Shown here in pieces: positions 35,155 through 43,981 of a stretch of DNA of 64,000 bases (positions within the stretch are counted from its first letter, which is position 1; every line of letters starts with the position of its first letter). The notes beneath the pieces were generated by a model, which had not been told where the DNA came from, ran no database searches, and saw nothing but the letters and a program-made list of their open reading frames with translations. A program made the translations under genes and the position numbers. Origin of the DNA: Burkholderiales bacterium (GTDB lineage Bacteria; Pseudomonadota; Gammaproteobacteria; Burkholderiales; Burkholderiaceae_C). Location: NCBI GenBank assembly GCA_003963005.1, contig RXJW01000081.1:1-64000 (forward strand). Direction: 5' to 3'.

Positions 35155-36684
35155 ATGAGCGACAAGCGCCATCCCGTCCAGCTGGGCAAGTACCGCATCA
35201 CCGAGGTGCTCGGCGAGGGCGCGATGGGCGTCGTCTACAAGGGGTTCGACCCGGACATCCAGCGCACGGTGGCGCTCAAGACGATCCGCACCCAGCTCGA
35301 CACGGACGACGACAGCCCCGGCGCGCCGGCCTCGCGCTTTCGCAACGAGGCGCAGGCGGCCGGTCGGCTGATGCACCCGGGCATCGTCGCGGTGTACGAC
35401 TTCGGCCGCGACGAGAACGTCGCCTACATCGCGATGGAGTACGTGGAGGGCCGGTCGCTCGCGAGCTACCTGGGTGCCAAGGTGCGCTTCACCGACACCG
35501 ACATCCCCGGGATCATGAGCCAGCTGCTCGACGCCCTGGGCCATGCGCACGACAAGGGCGTCTGGCACCGCGACGTCAAGCCCGCCAACATCATCCTCAC
35601 GACGAGCGGCCGCCTGAAGGTGGCCGACTTCGGCATCGCACGCATCGAGAGCAACAACCTCACGCAGACGCACTACATGGTCGGCACGCCCAGCCACATG
35701 GCGCCGGAGCAGTTCCTCGGCAAGGCGATGGACCGGCGCGTGGACATCTACGGCGCTGGCGTCGTGCTCTACCAGCTGCTGACCGGCCGCGCGCCCTTCG
35801 CCGGCACGACCGAGGCGCTGATGTACAAGGTGGTCAACGAGATGCCGCAGCCGCCCTCCACCGTGGAGGGCGTGGAACGGCCCGGCTGGTTCGATGCCAT
35901 CGTGGCCCGGGCGCTCGCCAAACGCCCCGAGGACCGCTTCGCGACCGCCGACGAGTTCAAGCAGGCCCTCGCCGACGGCGTGGGCCAGGGCATCGACGAA
36001 ACCGCATGGGAGCGCACCGTCATGCTGGCGCCCCCGCGGGCCAAGGCGCCGCAGCCGCTGGTGTCGCCGACGCAGGCGCCCGTGTCGCTCTCCGGCGCCT
36101 CGCTGCCGGGCTCCACCGCCGGCTCGACCGCGAAGCCCCCGTCCCACTGGGACCAGGCCCAGCTCACGCAGGCGGAGCTGACGCTGGCCCGCCATGTGGG
36201 GCCGCTGGCCAGTGTGCTGGTGCGCCGCGCGGCGCGCGAGTGCAGCAACCTGGACGAGCTCTACACCCGGCTGGCCGAGCAGGTGCCCGACCCGCGTGCC
36301 CGCGACGCCTTCCTCGGCCAGGCCAGCCTCGTGACCGGCGGCCCGCAGCGCACCGCCGGTGGCACGCAGGGCGGCACCGGCAAGGGCACGCACGCCGGCA
36401 CGGGGGGCTCCCGCGGACTGTTGGGGGCCTTCGGCTCACGCGGCTCGCCGGGCTCGGCTGGCTCCGCGGGCACCACCACGCTGGGCGGGCCGCTGACCGA
36501 AGCCGTCGTCGAGAAGGCCCAGGGCCTGCTGGCCCAGCACGTGGGCCCGATCGCCAAGGTGCTGGTCAAGCGCGCGGCCACGGGCACGGACAGCCGGGCG
36601 GTGTTCTTCAACCGGCTCGCCGAGTCGGTGAGCGACACCGCCGCACGCAGCAAGCTGCTGTCGGACCTGTCCCGCCTGCCCTGA
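35155..36684 (+). CDS. Hanks-type Ser/Thr protein kinase with duplicated C-terminal module
   Basis: A 509-residue kinase. Domain about 13-270: G-loop GEGAMG (20-25), Lys42 in VALKTI, HRDVKPAN with Asp140, DFG at 158-160, and GTPSHMAPEQ. No membrane helix follows. After a Pro/Ser linker come two related modules: about 342-388 (ARHVGPLASVLVRRAA) and about 457-503 (AQHVGPIAKVLVKRAA), each ending in a LAE-x-V-x-D/S-xx-AR pattern, separated by a Gly/Thr-rich linker. Start ATG at 35155; a GTG six bases earlier is unlikely. The DUF3365 sensor upstream may be its partner. Confidence 0.93.
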   Translation: MSDKRHPVQLGKYRITEVLGEGAMGVVYKGFDPDIQRTVALKTIRTQLDTDDDSPGAPASRFRNEAQAAGRLMHPGIVAVYDFGRDENVAYIAMEYVEGRSLASYLGAKVRFTDTDIPGIMSQLLDALGHAHDKGVWHRDVKPANIILTTSGRLKVADFGIARIESNNLTQTHYMVGTPSHMAPEQFLGKAMDRRVDIYGAGVVLYQLLTGRAPFAGTTEALMYKVVNEMPQPPSTVEGVERPGWFDAIVARALAKRPEDRFATADEFKQALADGVGQGIDETAWERTVMLAPPRAKAPQPLVSPTQAPVSLSGASLPGSTAGSTAKPPSHWDQAQLTQAELTLARHVGPLASVLVRRAARECSNLDELYTRLAEQVPDPRARDAFLGQASLVTGGPQRTAGGTQGGTGKGTHAGTGGSRGLLGAFGSRGSPGSAGSAGTTTLGGPLTEAVVEKAQGLLAQHVGPIAKVLVKRAATGTDSRAVFFNRLAESVSDTAARSKLLSDLSRLP

Positions 36685-36706
36685 CGCCACCCCTCGAGCG
36701 GGCATC

Positions 36707-36728
36707 AAAAAAGGGCCCGAAGGCCCCT
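36707..36728 (-). terminator. Terminator of the CehA-like gene
   Basis: On the minus strand AGGGGCC-UUCG-GGCCCUU, a 7-base-pair stem with one G-U pair, followed by a U-run. It lies 52 bases after the stop codon at 36781. Confidence 0.88.
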
Positions 36729-36780
36729 GGGGTGGGCCCTGCGCCGGCTCAGGCGCAAGGCATGTCACATCGCGGCGCGA

Positions 36781-39216
36781 TCAGGGGTAGCTGATCGTGA
36801 GCGTGTACGGCACGCTGGTGCTGGAGCCGCTGTAGCTCTGCACCTTGATGTAGACCGTGCGGGCACTGCTGCCGTTCGTGTAGGTCAGGGACTCGGACGC
36901 GGTCGTGCCTTCGGACGAGGCCAGGCCGGCGCCGGAGGACGTCACCAGGTAGAGGTCGTAGTCCACGCCGCTGGGGCCGCTCATGTCGACGCGGATCTTC
37001 TTGTTGGCCGGCAGATCGACGCGGTAGTAGTCCTTGTCGGTGGCCGTGCTGATGAAGCCCGTGGCCGTGGTGGCAGTGCCCAGCGGGTTGGCCGTGGCGA
37101 TCGTGCCGTTGGGCTCGACCTCGGTGACGACGGCGCCGGCATTGGTCACGGTGAAGCCCACGTCCGCCGAGGCAGCGCTGTTGGCGGCAGCATCGAAGGC
37201 CTTGGCGACCAGGGTGTGCGAGCCGTTGGGCAGCGTGCGCGAGTCCAGCACGATCGAGTAAGGCTCGGTCGTGTCGGTGCCCTTGAGCGCCCCGTCGACC
37301 CAGAACTCGACCTTGGTCACGCCGACGTTGTCGCTGGCGATGGCCGAGAGCGTGATGTTGCCGCTGTTGCCGGTGACGCTGGCGGTGACGGTCGGCGGCG
37401 TGGTGTCGCCGTTGTTGGCCGCGCCCTGGTTCACCCAGATCGGGGCCGACCAGAGGATCTTGCCGTCGTTCTGGGTGAGCTTGGCGTAGTACACATGCAG
37501 GCCGTCGGCCGGCGTGAAGCTGTAGGACGCGCTGTTGGTGAGCAGCGTCATCGTGCCGTTGCGCCCGGGCACGCCTTCCCACACCTCCACCAAGGACACC
37601 GTCTTGCCGGTGGTGTTGGCAAAGCCGATGTCCAGATTCAGCACGCCCTGGTTGTTGATGCGAGAACCCATGATCGCGCCGTTGGCGCTGAACACCATCT
37701 GCGAGTTCTTGTCGTGCGTGGCGAACACGCGGCGCGCACGCAGCGCATCGATGAAGCTCTGCTTGGTCAGGGCCGTGCCGTTGGGAATCAGCACGGCGGT
37801 GCGATTCGTGTAGGACGCGCCCCAGTTGGCGCAGTGGTTGTCCTGGTTGGTGGCAGGCGCCACATGGAAGCCCCGCTCCAGGATCTTGCGGAAGGCCGCT
37901 TCGTAACCCGCACCCGGCGGCGTGGATTCGTCGTCCTTGTTGGAGAAGGCGCTCGTGTTGGACACCTCGGCCAGGACCATGACCTCGTCGCCGTCAGCCG
38001 TGTAGCCGAATTCGACGCCATTGACGACGAACTGCCCGGTCGGGTCGGGATGGTTGAACTGGCCGATCTGCCCGGCCGCACGCATCACGGTGTAGAGGCT
38101 GGCGTAGTCATTCTTGGCGACGAAGCGATGCCCGTAGAGCTGGTTGTTCGGGTCGTACTCCCAGGCGTAGAGCTCGTCGCTGTTGAAGATGTTGAGGTGA
38201 CCGCCGCCACTGATGACGCCCCATTCCATGCCGTACATGGCCAGGAAGCCGGGGTTGGCTGCGGTGTAGTTGGTGGCGGTGGTCAGGCCGGCCGTGTAAC
38301 GGGCCTTGGCGGTCGCCGCCGGGATGGTGCCCAGACCCGAGCTGCCGTCGAAGTAGTGGTTGTGATCGGTGTTCGCAAAGAAATCCAGGCCTTTGCTCTT
38401 GGCATACGGGAAGGCCACGTCCGGGCCGTAAGCGCCGGTCTGGGCCGGCTGCGAGGCGTTGCAGGTGGCGAGGTCGCCGCCGCCGTCGGAGTCGTTCGTC
38501 TGGCCGTGCAGCGAGCCGTAGTAGACGGTATAGGGCCAGCTGGCGATGGCCGCTGCCGACAGGGCCTTGGCGCGGGGCGCATCACCCGCGGCCAGTGCGC
38601 TGCCCATCGGCATGGCGCGGTAGGCCGGCATCTTGGCCACCGGCGGTGCGCCCACGACGAACTTGAAGGACTCCACATGCGGGGCGTGGCCGTGGTCGTC
38701 GGCTGCCGCGAGGGCCTGGATGCGGGCCTCGGTCGTATCGCCCTTGGCGGCCACGCCCGGGTCGGCGGCGAAGGCCGTCAGGCGGGCTTCGTACACACCG
38801 TCCGGCAGCGCCGCCTTGTCGGTGCGGCCGGCCCAGTCGAGGTTCAGCGTCAGCGGCTTGCCCTTGTAGAGCTCGATGCCGGCGAAGGTCTTGACCGTCT
38901 TGCCATCGGGGCCAACTAGGTCGAGCCGGTAGGCGAATTGCTGGCCTTCGGGCGCACCGAGGTAGTCCATCGACAGCGTGAAGCGGCGGCCACCACTGGG
39001 CAGGTCGCTGACGAAGGGCACGCCGAGGTCCGTCTCGAACTCGTGATGGTCCGGGTACTTGACGCTGGGGTGGACGTCGGCGGTCTTCACCAGCGTCTCA
39101 TTGGCGGTAGCAGGCGTGACGGTCGCCTGGGGCGACTGGGCGCCGCCGCAGGCCGCCAGCAGCAGGGGCAGCAGGCAGGCGGTCAGCGGATGCAGAGAGA
39201 AGGAGCGAGTTTTCAC
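36781..39216 (-). CDS. CehA/McbA-type metallohydrolase lipoprotein with Ig-like and PPC domains
   Basis: An 811-residue surface lipoprotein starting with GTG at 39216. Lipobox LLLAAC, lipidated Cys23. Residues about 230-560 match the CehA/McbA PHP-superfamily metallohydrolases: YYGSLHGQTNDSDGGGD, NTDHNHYF, QFNHPDPTG and TNQDNHCANW supply His/Asp ligands. A Big_7-type Ig domain follows (TTPPTVTASV and DNVGVTKVEFWVDG), then a pre-peptidase C-terminal (PPC) domain (TEVEPNGTIATA ... YTLTISYP). PPC and Ig domains suggest export and surface attachment. Substrate unknown; relatives cleave phosphate or carbamate esters. A terminator follows. Confidence 0.92.
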   Translation of the reverse strand: MKTRSFSLHPLTACLLPLLLAACGGAQSPQATVTPATANETLVKTADVHPSVKYPDHHEFETDLGVPFVSDLPSGGRRFTLSMDYLGAPEGQQFAYRLDLVGPDGKTVKTFAGIELYKGKPLTLNLDWAGRTDKAALPDGVYEARLTAFAADPGVAAKGDTTEARIQALAAADDHGHAPHVESFKFVVGAPPVAKMPAYRAMPMGSALAAGDAPRAKALSAAAIASWPYTVYYGSLHGQTNDSDGGGDLATCNASQPAQTGAYGPDVAFPYAKSKGLDFFANTDHNHYFDGSSGLGTIPAATAKARYTAGLTTATNYTAANPGFLAMYGMEWGVISGGGHLNIFNSDELYAWEYDPNNQLYGHRFVAKNDYASLYTVMRAAGQIGQFNHPDPTGQFVVNGVEFGYTADGDEVMVLAEVSNTSAFSNKDDESTPPGAGYEAAFRKILERGFHVAPATNQDNHCANWGASYTNRTAVLIPNGTALTKQSFIDALRARRVFATHDKNSQMVFSANGAIMGSRINNQGVLNLDIGFANTTGKTVSLVEVWEGVPGRNGTMTLLTNSASYSFTPADGLHVYYAKLTQNDGKILWSAPIWVNQGAANNGDTTPPTVTASVTGNSGNITLSAIASDNVGVTKVEFWVDGALKGTDTTEPYSIVLDSRTLPNGSHTLVAKAFDAAANSAASADVGFTVTNAGAVVTEVEPNGTIATANPLGTATTATGFISTATDKDYYRVDLPANKKIRVDMSGPSGVDYDLYLVTSSGAGLASSEGTTASESLTYTNGSSARTVYIKVQSYSGSSTSVPYTLTISYP

Positions 39217-39262
39217 GACGAGATCCTCGGCAAGGGTGGGCGGGCGGCGGGCGGCAGGCCGA

Positions 39263-39997
39263 TCAGCGGGTACGGCGGCGGGCGATCAGGCCGACGGCGG
39301 CCAGGCCGGCGAGCATCAGCGCATAGGTTTGCGGCTCGGGGATGGGCGCGGGGTCGACGGGCACATCGGGGATGGCCGTGCCGCTGAGCAGCACGTTGTC
39401 GTAGCGGATCGTGCCCGCCGTGCCATAGGAGCCGGTCGTCAGCGTGGGCGCGTAGGCCGATGTGTTCGGGGCGAAGCTCGTGAGGAAGCGGATGCCGAAG
39501 TCCGCGTTGTCGTTCGCGCCGGTGATGCCGCTGAAGTCGAAGGTGCGGCCGTCCAGGAAGCTCGGGCTGTTCGGGTTCGCCGGGCTGGGCATCTGGAAGG
39601 TCGTGGCCGTGAGCCAGCTGCTGCCGTCAAGCGTGTACTGCAGCGTCGTCCAGGCTGATGCCGTGTTGCTGTTGCGCTGGGAAAAGCTCAGCACGAGGTC
39701 GGTGTAGCCGGTGGTGTCGATCTTGAATTGCAGGCCGGCGGTCAGGTTGCCGGTGCCCTGGGCGGGGTAGCTGGTCGTGCTGATCGCACTGCCATTGCCC
39801 GACCCTGCGGCGGAGTTGAACGAAATGCCGCCCAGGGCACTGAGCGAACCTCCGTTGGCCGTCTGCGTGGCCTTGGGCAAGGTCGTGCAGGGGGCCGCGC
39901 AGGAGTAGGTGTTGAAATCCCACAGCGCGACGGTGTCGGCGTGGGCGGAGGCGGCTGCCGCCAGGACGGCGGCAAGGGCGACAGAACGAAGTTGCAT
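39263..39997 (-). CDS. PEP-CTERM sorting-signal protein
   Basis: A 244-residue exported protein. Signal peptide MQLRSVALAAVLAAAASAHA, a beta-rich body of low complexity (TTGYTDLVLSFSQRNS), and a C-terminal PEP-CTERM signal: PIPEPQTYALMLAGLAAVGL then ARRR. Such proteins are cut and attached or released by exosortase, and are linked to exopolysaccharide/floc formation. No exosortase gene is in the window. The ATG at 39997 is chosen over a TTG 21 bases upstream since it begins the signal peptide. The CehA-like gene follows 46 bases downstream. Confidence 0.93.
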   Translation of the reverse strand: MQLRSVALAAVLAAAASAHADTVALWDFNTYSCAAPCTTLPKATQTANGGSLSALGGISFNSAAGSGNGSAISTTSYPAQGTGNLTAGLQFKIDTTGYTDLVLSFSQRNSNTASAWTTLQYTLDGSSWLTATTFQMPSPANPNSPSFLDGRTFDFSGITGANDNADFGIRFLTSFAPNTSAYAPTLTTGSYGTAGTIRYDNVLLSGTAIPDVPVDPAPIPEPQTYALMLAGLAAVGLIARRRTR

Positions 39998-40272
39998 GGC
40001 AGGGCGTCGGTTGAGCAAGAGCAGGCGGTCGAGACCTTCCCGACGCGCCGAGCGAGAGTAGTGACGCTTTATTTACGGTTTAGGAAAGTTCTACGAGTCA
40101 GTCGGAAATTTCCACCCCTGCCCGCCTGCCGAACATCCCGCAAACCCCCGTCAACACTGGGGATGGCGGGGATTTCGGTTTTGGCAATGGGGCCTGCATC
40201 TACCCGCATGTGAGGGGATCGACCCACGTGCAGCGCGTTGCTGCCGCGAGACGGCTGTCCCTCAGATCAGCT
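39998..40272. other. Intergenic region upstream of the PEP-CTERM gene
   Basis: A 275-base gap. It contains an AT-rich patch at about 40065-40110 (TTTATTTACGG and GAAATTTCC), unusual in this GC-rich sequence and suitable for a minus-strand promoter. I looked for a sigma-54 TGGCAC-N5-TTGCA pattern, which controls many PEP-CTERM genes, and did not find a match. The rest shows nothing I can name. Confidence 0.4.
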
Positions 40273-41172
40273 TCAGGCGGTGCCGTAGACGAGCGCCTTC
40301 AGGCTGCGCTCAGGTGCGATGTCAGCAAATGACGCCGGGTTCGGCAGGCGCTGGACGAACTCCAACCCTGGCGCCTGCGTCTCCACGACCCCGCGCAGGA
40401 AGTCCACACCCAGCTCCGGCGCGTTCAGGCACAGCAGGGCCTGGCCGCCCGGCGCCAGCAGCGCGGGCAGCCGGCGGGCCAGGCGCGCGTAGTCCTTGGT
40501 GGCGACGAAGCTGCCCTTCTGGAAGCTCGGCGGGTCGCAGATGACGAGGTCGTAGGGCCCGCCTCGCGTGAGCTTGCCCCAACTGTTGAAGATGTCATGA
40601 GCCAGGAAGCGCGCCCCGGCCTTCACGCCGTTGAGCTCATGGTTGCTGCGCCCGATGGCCAGTGCGCCGGACGCCATGTCGACATTCGTCACCTCGGCCG
40701 CCCCGGCCTGCAGCGCCACGACCGAGAACGCACAGGTGTAGGCGAAGAGGTTCAACACCTTCGCTCCGGGCCGCACCTGCGCGCGCACCCAGGCGCGGCC
40801 GGCGGCCATGTCCAGGAAGAGGCCGTGGTTTTGCCCGCGCAGCAGGTGGACGAGGTAGCGACTGCCGGCTTCCGACACGACATGAGGCTCGGGCAGGGTG
40901 CCGGCCAGCATGCGGGTCTCCGCGGCACCCGCGGCGCGGCACTGGTAGACGCAGGGCGCCGCCGGCCAGCGCGACGTTAAAGCCGCCGTGAGCGCGGTCA
41001 GCGTGTCATCCGACAGCGCCTGGAAGCTCGTCAGCAGCAGCGCCGGCGGGTAGGTGTCCAGTGCGAGGTGCTCGCAGCCTGCAAAGCGCCCGCCGCGGCC
41101 GTGGAAGAGCCGGGTGGCGTCCGCAGGCAGTTCGAGCGGGGCGGCGGCGATGGCGTCAAACAGGGCTTGCAT
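40273..41172 (-). CDS. RlmI-type SAM-dependent rRNA methyltransferase
   Basis: A 299-residue methyltransferase of the Methyltrans_SAM (YccW/RlmI) family. The SAM site is VLNLFAYTCAFSVVALQAGA (about 144-163) and the catalytic loop is DLVICDPPSFQKG. The N-terminal PUA domain typical of RlmI is absent or diverged, as in shorter relatives, so the target base and rRNA are uncertain (RlmI makes m5C1962 in 23S). Starts just past the terminator of the upstream redoxin gene. Confidence 0.88.
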   Translation of the reverse strand: MQALFDAIAAAPLELPADATRLFHGRGGRFAGCEHLALDTYPPALLLTSFQALSDDTLTALTAALTSRWPAAPCVYQCRAAGAAETRMLAGTLPEPHVVSEAGSRYLVHLLRGQNHGLFLDMAAGRAWVRAQVRPGAKVLNLFAYTCAFSVVALQAGAAEVTNVDMASGALAIGRSNHELNGVKAGARFLAHDIFNSWGKLTRGGPYDLVICDPPSFQKGSFVATKDYARLARRLPALLAPGGQALLCLNAPELGVDFLRGVVETQAPGLEFVQRLPNPASFADIAPERSLKALVYGTA

Positions 41173-41179
41173 CAGGAAG

Positions 41180-41208
41180 AAAAAACCGCCCGGGGCAGCC
41201 CGGGCGGT
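41180..41208 (-). terminator. Terminator of the redoxin-dsbD operon
   Basis: A perfect 10-base-pair stem, ACCGCCCGGG (41185-41194) with CCCGGGCGGT (41199-41208), followed on the minus strand by a U-run. It lies 22 bases after the redoxin stop codon. Confidence 0.93.
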
Positions 41209-41230
41209 GGTTCAGTGGACCGGCGCAGGC

Positions 41231-41842
41231 TCAGCTCGCGTACTTCACCGAGCAGCCGTAGGGCCGCGTCGACGCCTTGTCGACCTTGCGACCGGCGGCC
41301 ACCGCCGCAAGCGCCTCGGTCACATAAGGCTCGGCCTTGGCGATGTCCTCGGGCTTGGCCGAGGCAATGCTGTCGATGCCGCCCTTGTAGACCAACGTGC
41401 CGTCACCCTTGATGACGAACATGTGCGGCGTGGTCTGGGCACCGTAGAGGCGGCCCAGGTCACCCTTGGGATCGAGCAGGGTGGCGGTGGGCGCTGCGCC
41501 GCGCTCGGCGTTGAGCTTCAGGGCGGTCGCACCGTCGACGTAACCCTGTTGGCCCGGTGCCGACGACACCACCTGCAGCCATACGACGCCCTGGCCCGTC
41601 GCCGCCTTCTGCTGGCCCTGCATATTGCCGCTGCCATAGTGCTTCCTGACGTAGGGGCAGTCGTGGTTGGTCCACTCCAGCACCACGGTCTTGCCCTTGA
41701 AATCAGCCAGGTTCACGGTCTTGCCGTCGGCACTGGTGGCCGTGAAGGCCGGCGCGGGGGCATCCACGACCGCGTTGGCCAGGGCCAGGACGGGGGCCGC
41801 GATCAGCGCGGCGATCAGAGAGCGGCGAAACAGGTGCGTCAT
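41231..41842 (-). CDS. Exported thioredoxin-like redoxin
   Basis: A 203-residue protein with signal peptide MTHLFRRSLIAALIAAPVLALA and a thioredoxin/AhpC fold. The active-site motif is CPYV with a single Cys near residue 62, and a second Cys lies in the C-terminal YGCSVKY, a pattern usual in this subfamily. Likely an oxidoreductase or peroxidase in the periplasm, kept reduced by DsbD. Its ATG overlaps the dsbD stop (ATGA), so translation of the two genes is coupled. Confidence 0.9.
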   Translation of the reverse strand: MTHLFRRSLIAALIAAPVLALANAVVDAPAPAFTATSADGKTVNLADFKGKTVVLEWTNHDCPYVRKHYGSGNMQGQQKAATGQGVVWLQVVSSAPGQQGYVDGATALKLNAERGAAPTATLLDPKGDLGRLYGAQTTPHMFVIKGDGTLVYKGGIDSIASAKPEDIAKAEPYVTEALAAVAAGRKVDKASTRPYGCSVKYAS

Positions 41843-43923
41843 GTCGAACTCCGGGAGGCTGGGGGGGTGGAGACCGCCTCGATGACGAGGCCGGGCGTGA
41901 GGATCTGGGGCAGCACCTGGGCCTCGGCGGCACCGGGTGCGTAGTAGAGGTACAGCGGCACGCCTGAGCGGCCATGGGCTTTCAGGACCTCCGTGATCTT
42001 CGGATCCTCGCGGGTCCAGTCGCCCTTGAGGTAGGTCACGCCCGCCTTGGCGAAAGCATCATGCACCTCCGGTCGCGACAGCGCGACGCGCTCGTTGACA
42101 AGGCAGGAGATGCACCAGGCCGCCGTCATGTTCACGAACACAGGCTTGTTCTGCGCCCGCAGTTGGGCCAGGCGTTCGGCGTTGTAGGGCTCCGCTGCGG
42201 ACTCGGCCCGCACGTCGGTCGCCACGACCGGCTTGATCCACCAGGCCATGCCCACCGCCAGTGCGAGGCTCGCCACGGTGATGCCGGCCGCCAGCGTCCC
42301 GCGGCCGGCGCGCCGCACCCACAGCGCGAAGGCGATCAGGACCAGACCTCCCAGCGCCAGCGCCACGCCGTCCGGCCCGGCCTGTTGGGCAAGCACCCAC
42401 AGCAGCCACACCACCGCGGCGTACATCGGGAAGGCGAGGAACTGCTTGAAGGTGTCCATCCAGGCACCCGGGCGCGGCAACCAGCGCTGCGCGGCCGGCC
42501 AGAAGGCCAGCACCAGGAAAGGCAGCGCCAGGCCCAGGCCCAGCGCCAGGAAGACGGCCAACATCACCACCGCAGGCTGTGCCAGCGCGAATGCCAGCGC
42601 GGCACCCATGAACGGCGCGGTGCAGGGCGTGGCGACCACCGCCGCGAGCACGCCGGTGAAGAAGCTGCCCGCCAGCCCCTGCCGCGCAGCCAGCCCGGAG
42701 CCGATGCCGGTGAAGCTGCCGCCGATCTCGAAAAGCCCCGACAGGTTCAAACCCACGAGGAACAGCAGGTAGCTCACCACCAGCACGAACACCGGCGAGT
42801 GGAACTGGAAACCCCAGCCGACCTGCTGGCCCCCGGCCCGCAGCGCCATCAGCACGACGGCCAGCACGGCAAAGCTGGCCAGCACGCCGGCCGTGTAGGC
42901 GAGCCCTTCGGTCTTGTGGTTGCCCTGGTTCACGAGTGCCAGGGCCTTGATGGACAGCACCGGGAACACGCAGGGCATCAGGTTCAGGATGAGGCCGCCC
43001 AGCAGCGCGAGCGCCAGCGCCGGGGCCAGGCCCAGGTCGCTCTCGGGCGCGGCGGCGGGCAGGCCCGACGGGGCGGCCGGAGCGGTCAGGTCCGCCGGAC
43101 CGGGGCCCTTGCCGGCGCCTTCGGGCACGATCGCGGACACCGTCCAGGCCTGCTCGCCCGCCGGCGTGCTCAGCACGATGACACCGCTGAGCGTCTTGCC
43201 CGCCGCCAGCGGCTCGTCGCCGGCGGGAATGTCCAGCGCCCAGCCGCTGCCCTCCGCCTGGAGGGCCTGGGGCGCGCTGTGGGCGACGGCGCCCCAGGTG
43301 TCAGCGAAGAAATAGGCCTTGGTCACGCCTGCCGTGGGGCCGCTCAGGCGCATGCCCTGCGCGGCGGCGGCCAGCTTCACGGCAAACGGCACGGGCTTGG
43401 GAATGGCGCCACGCCATTCCTCGATCTGAGCGGCATCGGGGCCAGCCTGGGCCGTGGCGGCCACGGGCAGGTCCAGACCGAGCGTGACCTGCTCCGGGAT
43501 GCAGACATCCTTGCAGACCAGCCAGCGCACCTCGGCCGTGGGCTTGAATCGCGCACCCGGCTTGGCGTCGGCCGGCACGGTCAGATCGATCAGCAACGCC
43601 GGCCGGCCTTCGTAGCCGTAGTTGACGATCGGGCCGATGGCCTGGATGGACGGCGTCGGCCACTGGATGGGGCCGGCCTGGGTGCCCTGCCAATCCAGCG
43701 TGGTCGCCTGACCCGAGTCGCCCGGGTTGAGCCAATAGGTGTGCCAGTGCGGCTGGATGCTCTGCTCCAGCGCGACGGTGAGGGTCTGCCCCGGCGCCAC
43801 GGCGGCGTGGCTGGACACGAGGCGGGCCTTGACGTGCTCGGTGGCGGCCTCGGGCGGCGCCGCGACAGCGAGCACGGGTGCGGCGAGCAGGGCCAGGATC
43901 AGGGAGCGGAGCGGGGCAAACAT
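41839..43923 (-). CDS. Thiol:disulfide interchange protein DsbD family
   Basis: A 694-residue inner-membrane electron carrier. Signal peptide, then a periplasmic alpha-like domain with CKDVC (two Cys), an eight-helix membrane core with LMPCVFPVLSIK and ATPCTAPFMG carrying the transfer Cys pair, and a C-terminal thioredoxin domain with WCISC. It passes electrons from cytoplasmic thioredoxin to periplasmic partners. The N-terminal domain and length resemble the ScsB/DsbD-long form. The downstream redoxin is its probable partner. Confidence 0.93.
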   Translation of the reverse strand: MFAPLRSLILALLAAPVLAVAAPPEAATEHVKARLVSSHAAVAPGQTLTVALEQSIQPHWHTYWLNPGDSGQATTLDWQGTQAGPIQWPTPSIQAIGPIVNYGYEGRPALLIDLTVPADAKPGARFKPTAEVRWLVCKDVCIPEQVTLGLDLPVAATAQAGPDAAQIEEWRGAIPKPVPFAVKLAAAAQGMRLSGPTAGVTKAYFFADTWGAVAHSAPQALQAEGSGWALDIPAGDEPLAAGKTLSGVIVLSTPAGEQAWTVSAIVPEGAGKGPGPADLTAPAAPSGLPAAAPESDLGLAPALALALLGGLILNLMPCVFPVLSIKALALVNQGNHKTEGLAYTAGVLASFAVLAVVLMALRAGGQQVGWGFQFHSPVFVLVVSYLLFLVGLNLSGLFEIGGSFTGIGSGLAARQGLAGSFFTGVLAAVVATPCTAPFMGAALAFALAQPAVVMLAVFLALGLGLALPFLVLAFWPAAQRWLPRPGAWMDTFKQFLAFPMYAAVVWLLWVLAQQAGPDGVALALGGLVLIAFALWVRRAGRGTLAAGITVASLALAVGMAWWIKPVVATDVRAESAAEPYNAERLAQLRAQNKPVFVNMTAAWCISCLVNERVALSRPEVHDAFAKAGVTYLKGDWTREDPKITEVLKAHGRSGVPLYLYYAPGAAEAQVLPQILTPGLVIEAVSTPPASRSST

Positions 43924-43981
43924 CCTCGCATGCTAGGTCACGCGCCGGGCAGCGTCAGGCTTGACCCCGGAAAAACCCGGT

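Noticed and set aside
39998-40272. Sigma-54 promoter ahead of the PEP-CTERM gene
   Set aside because: No TGGCAC-N5-TTGCA-like match found on the minus strand, despite this being common for such genes.
41231-41842. Redoxin active site with only one Cys (CPYV), possible broken thioredoxin
   Set aside because: This subfamily normally pairs CPYV with a C-terminal YGCSVKY Cys, which is present.
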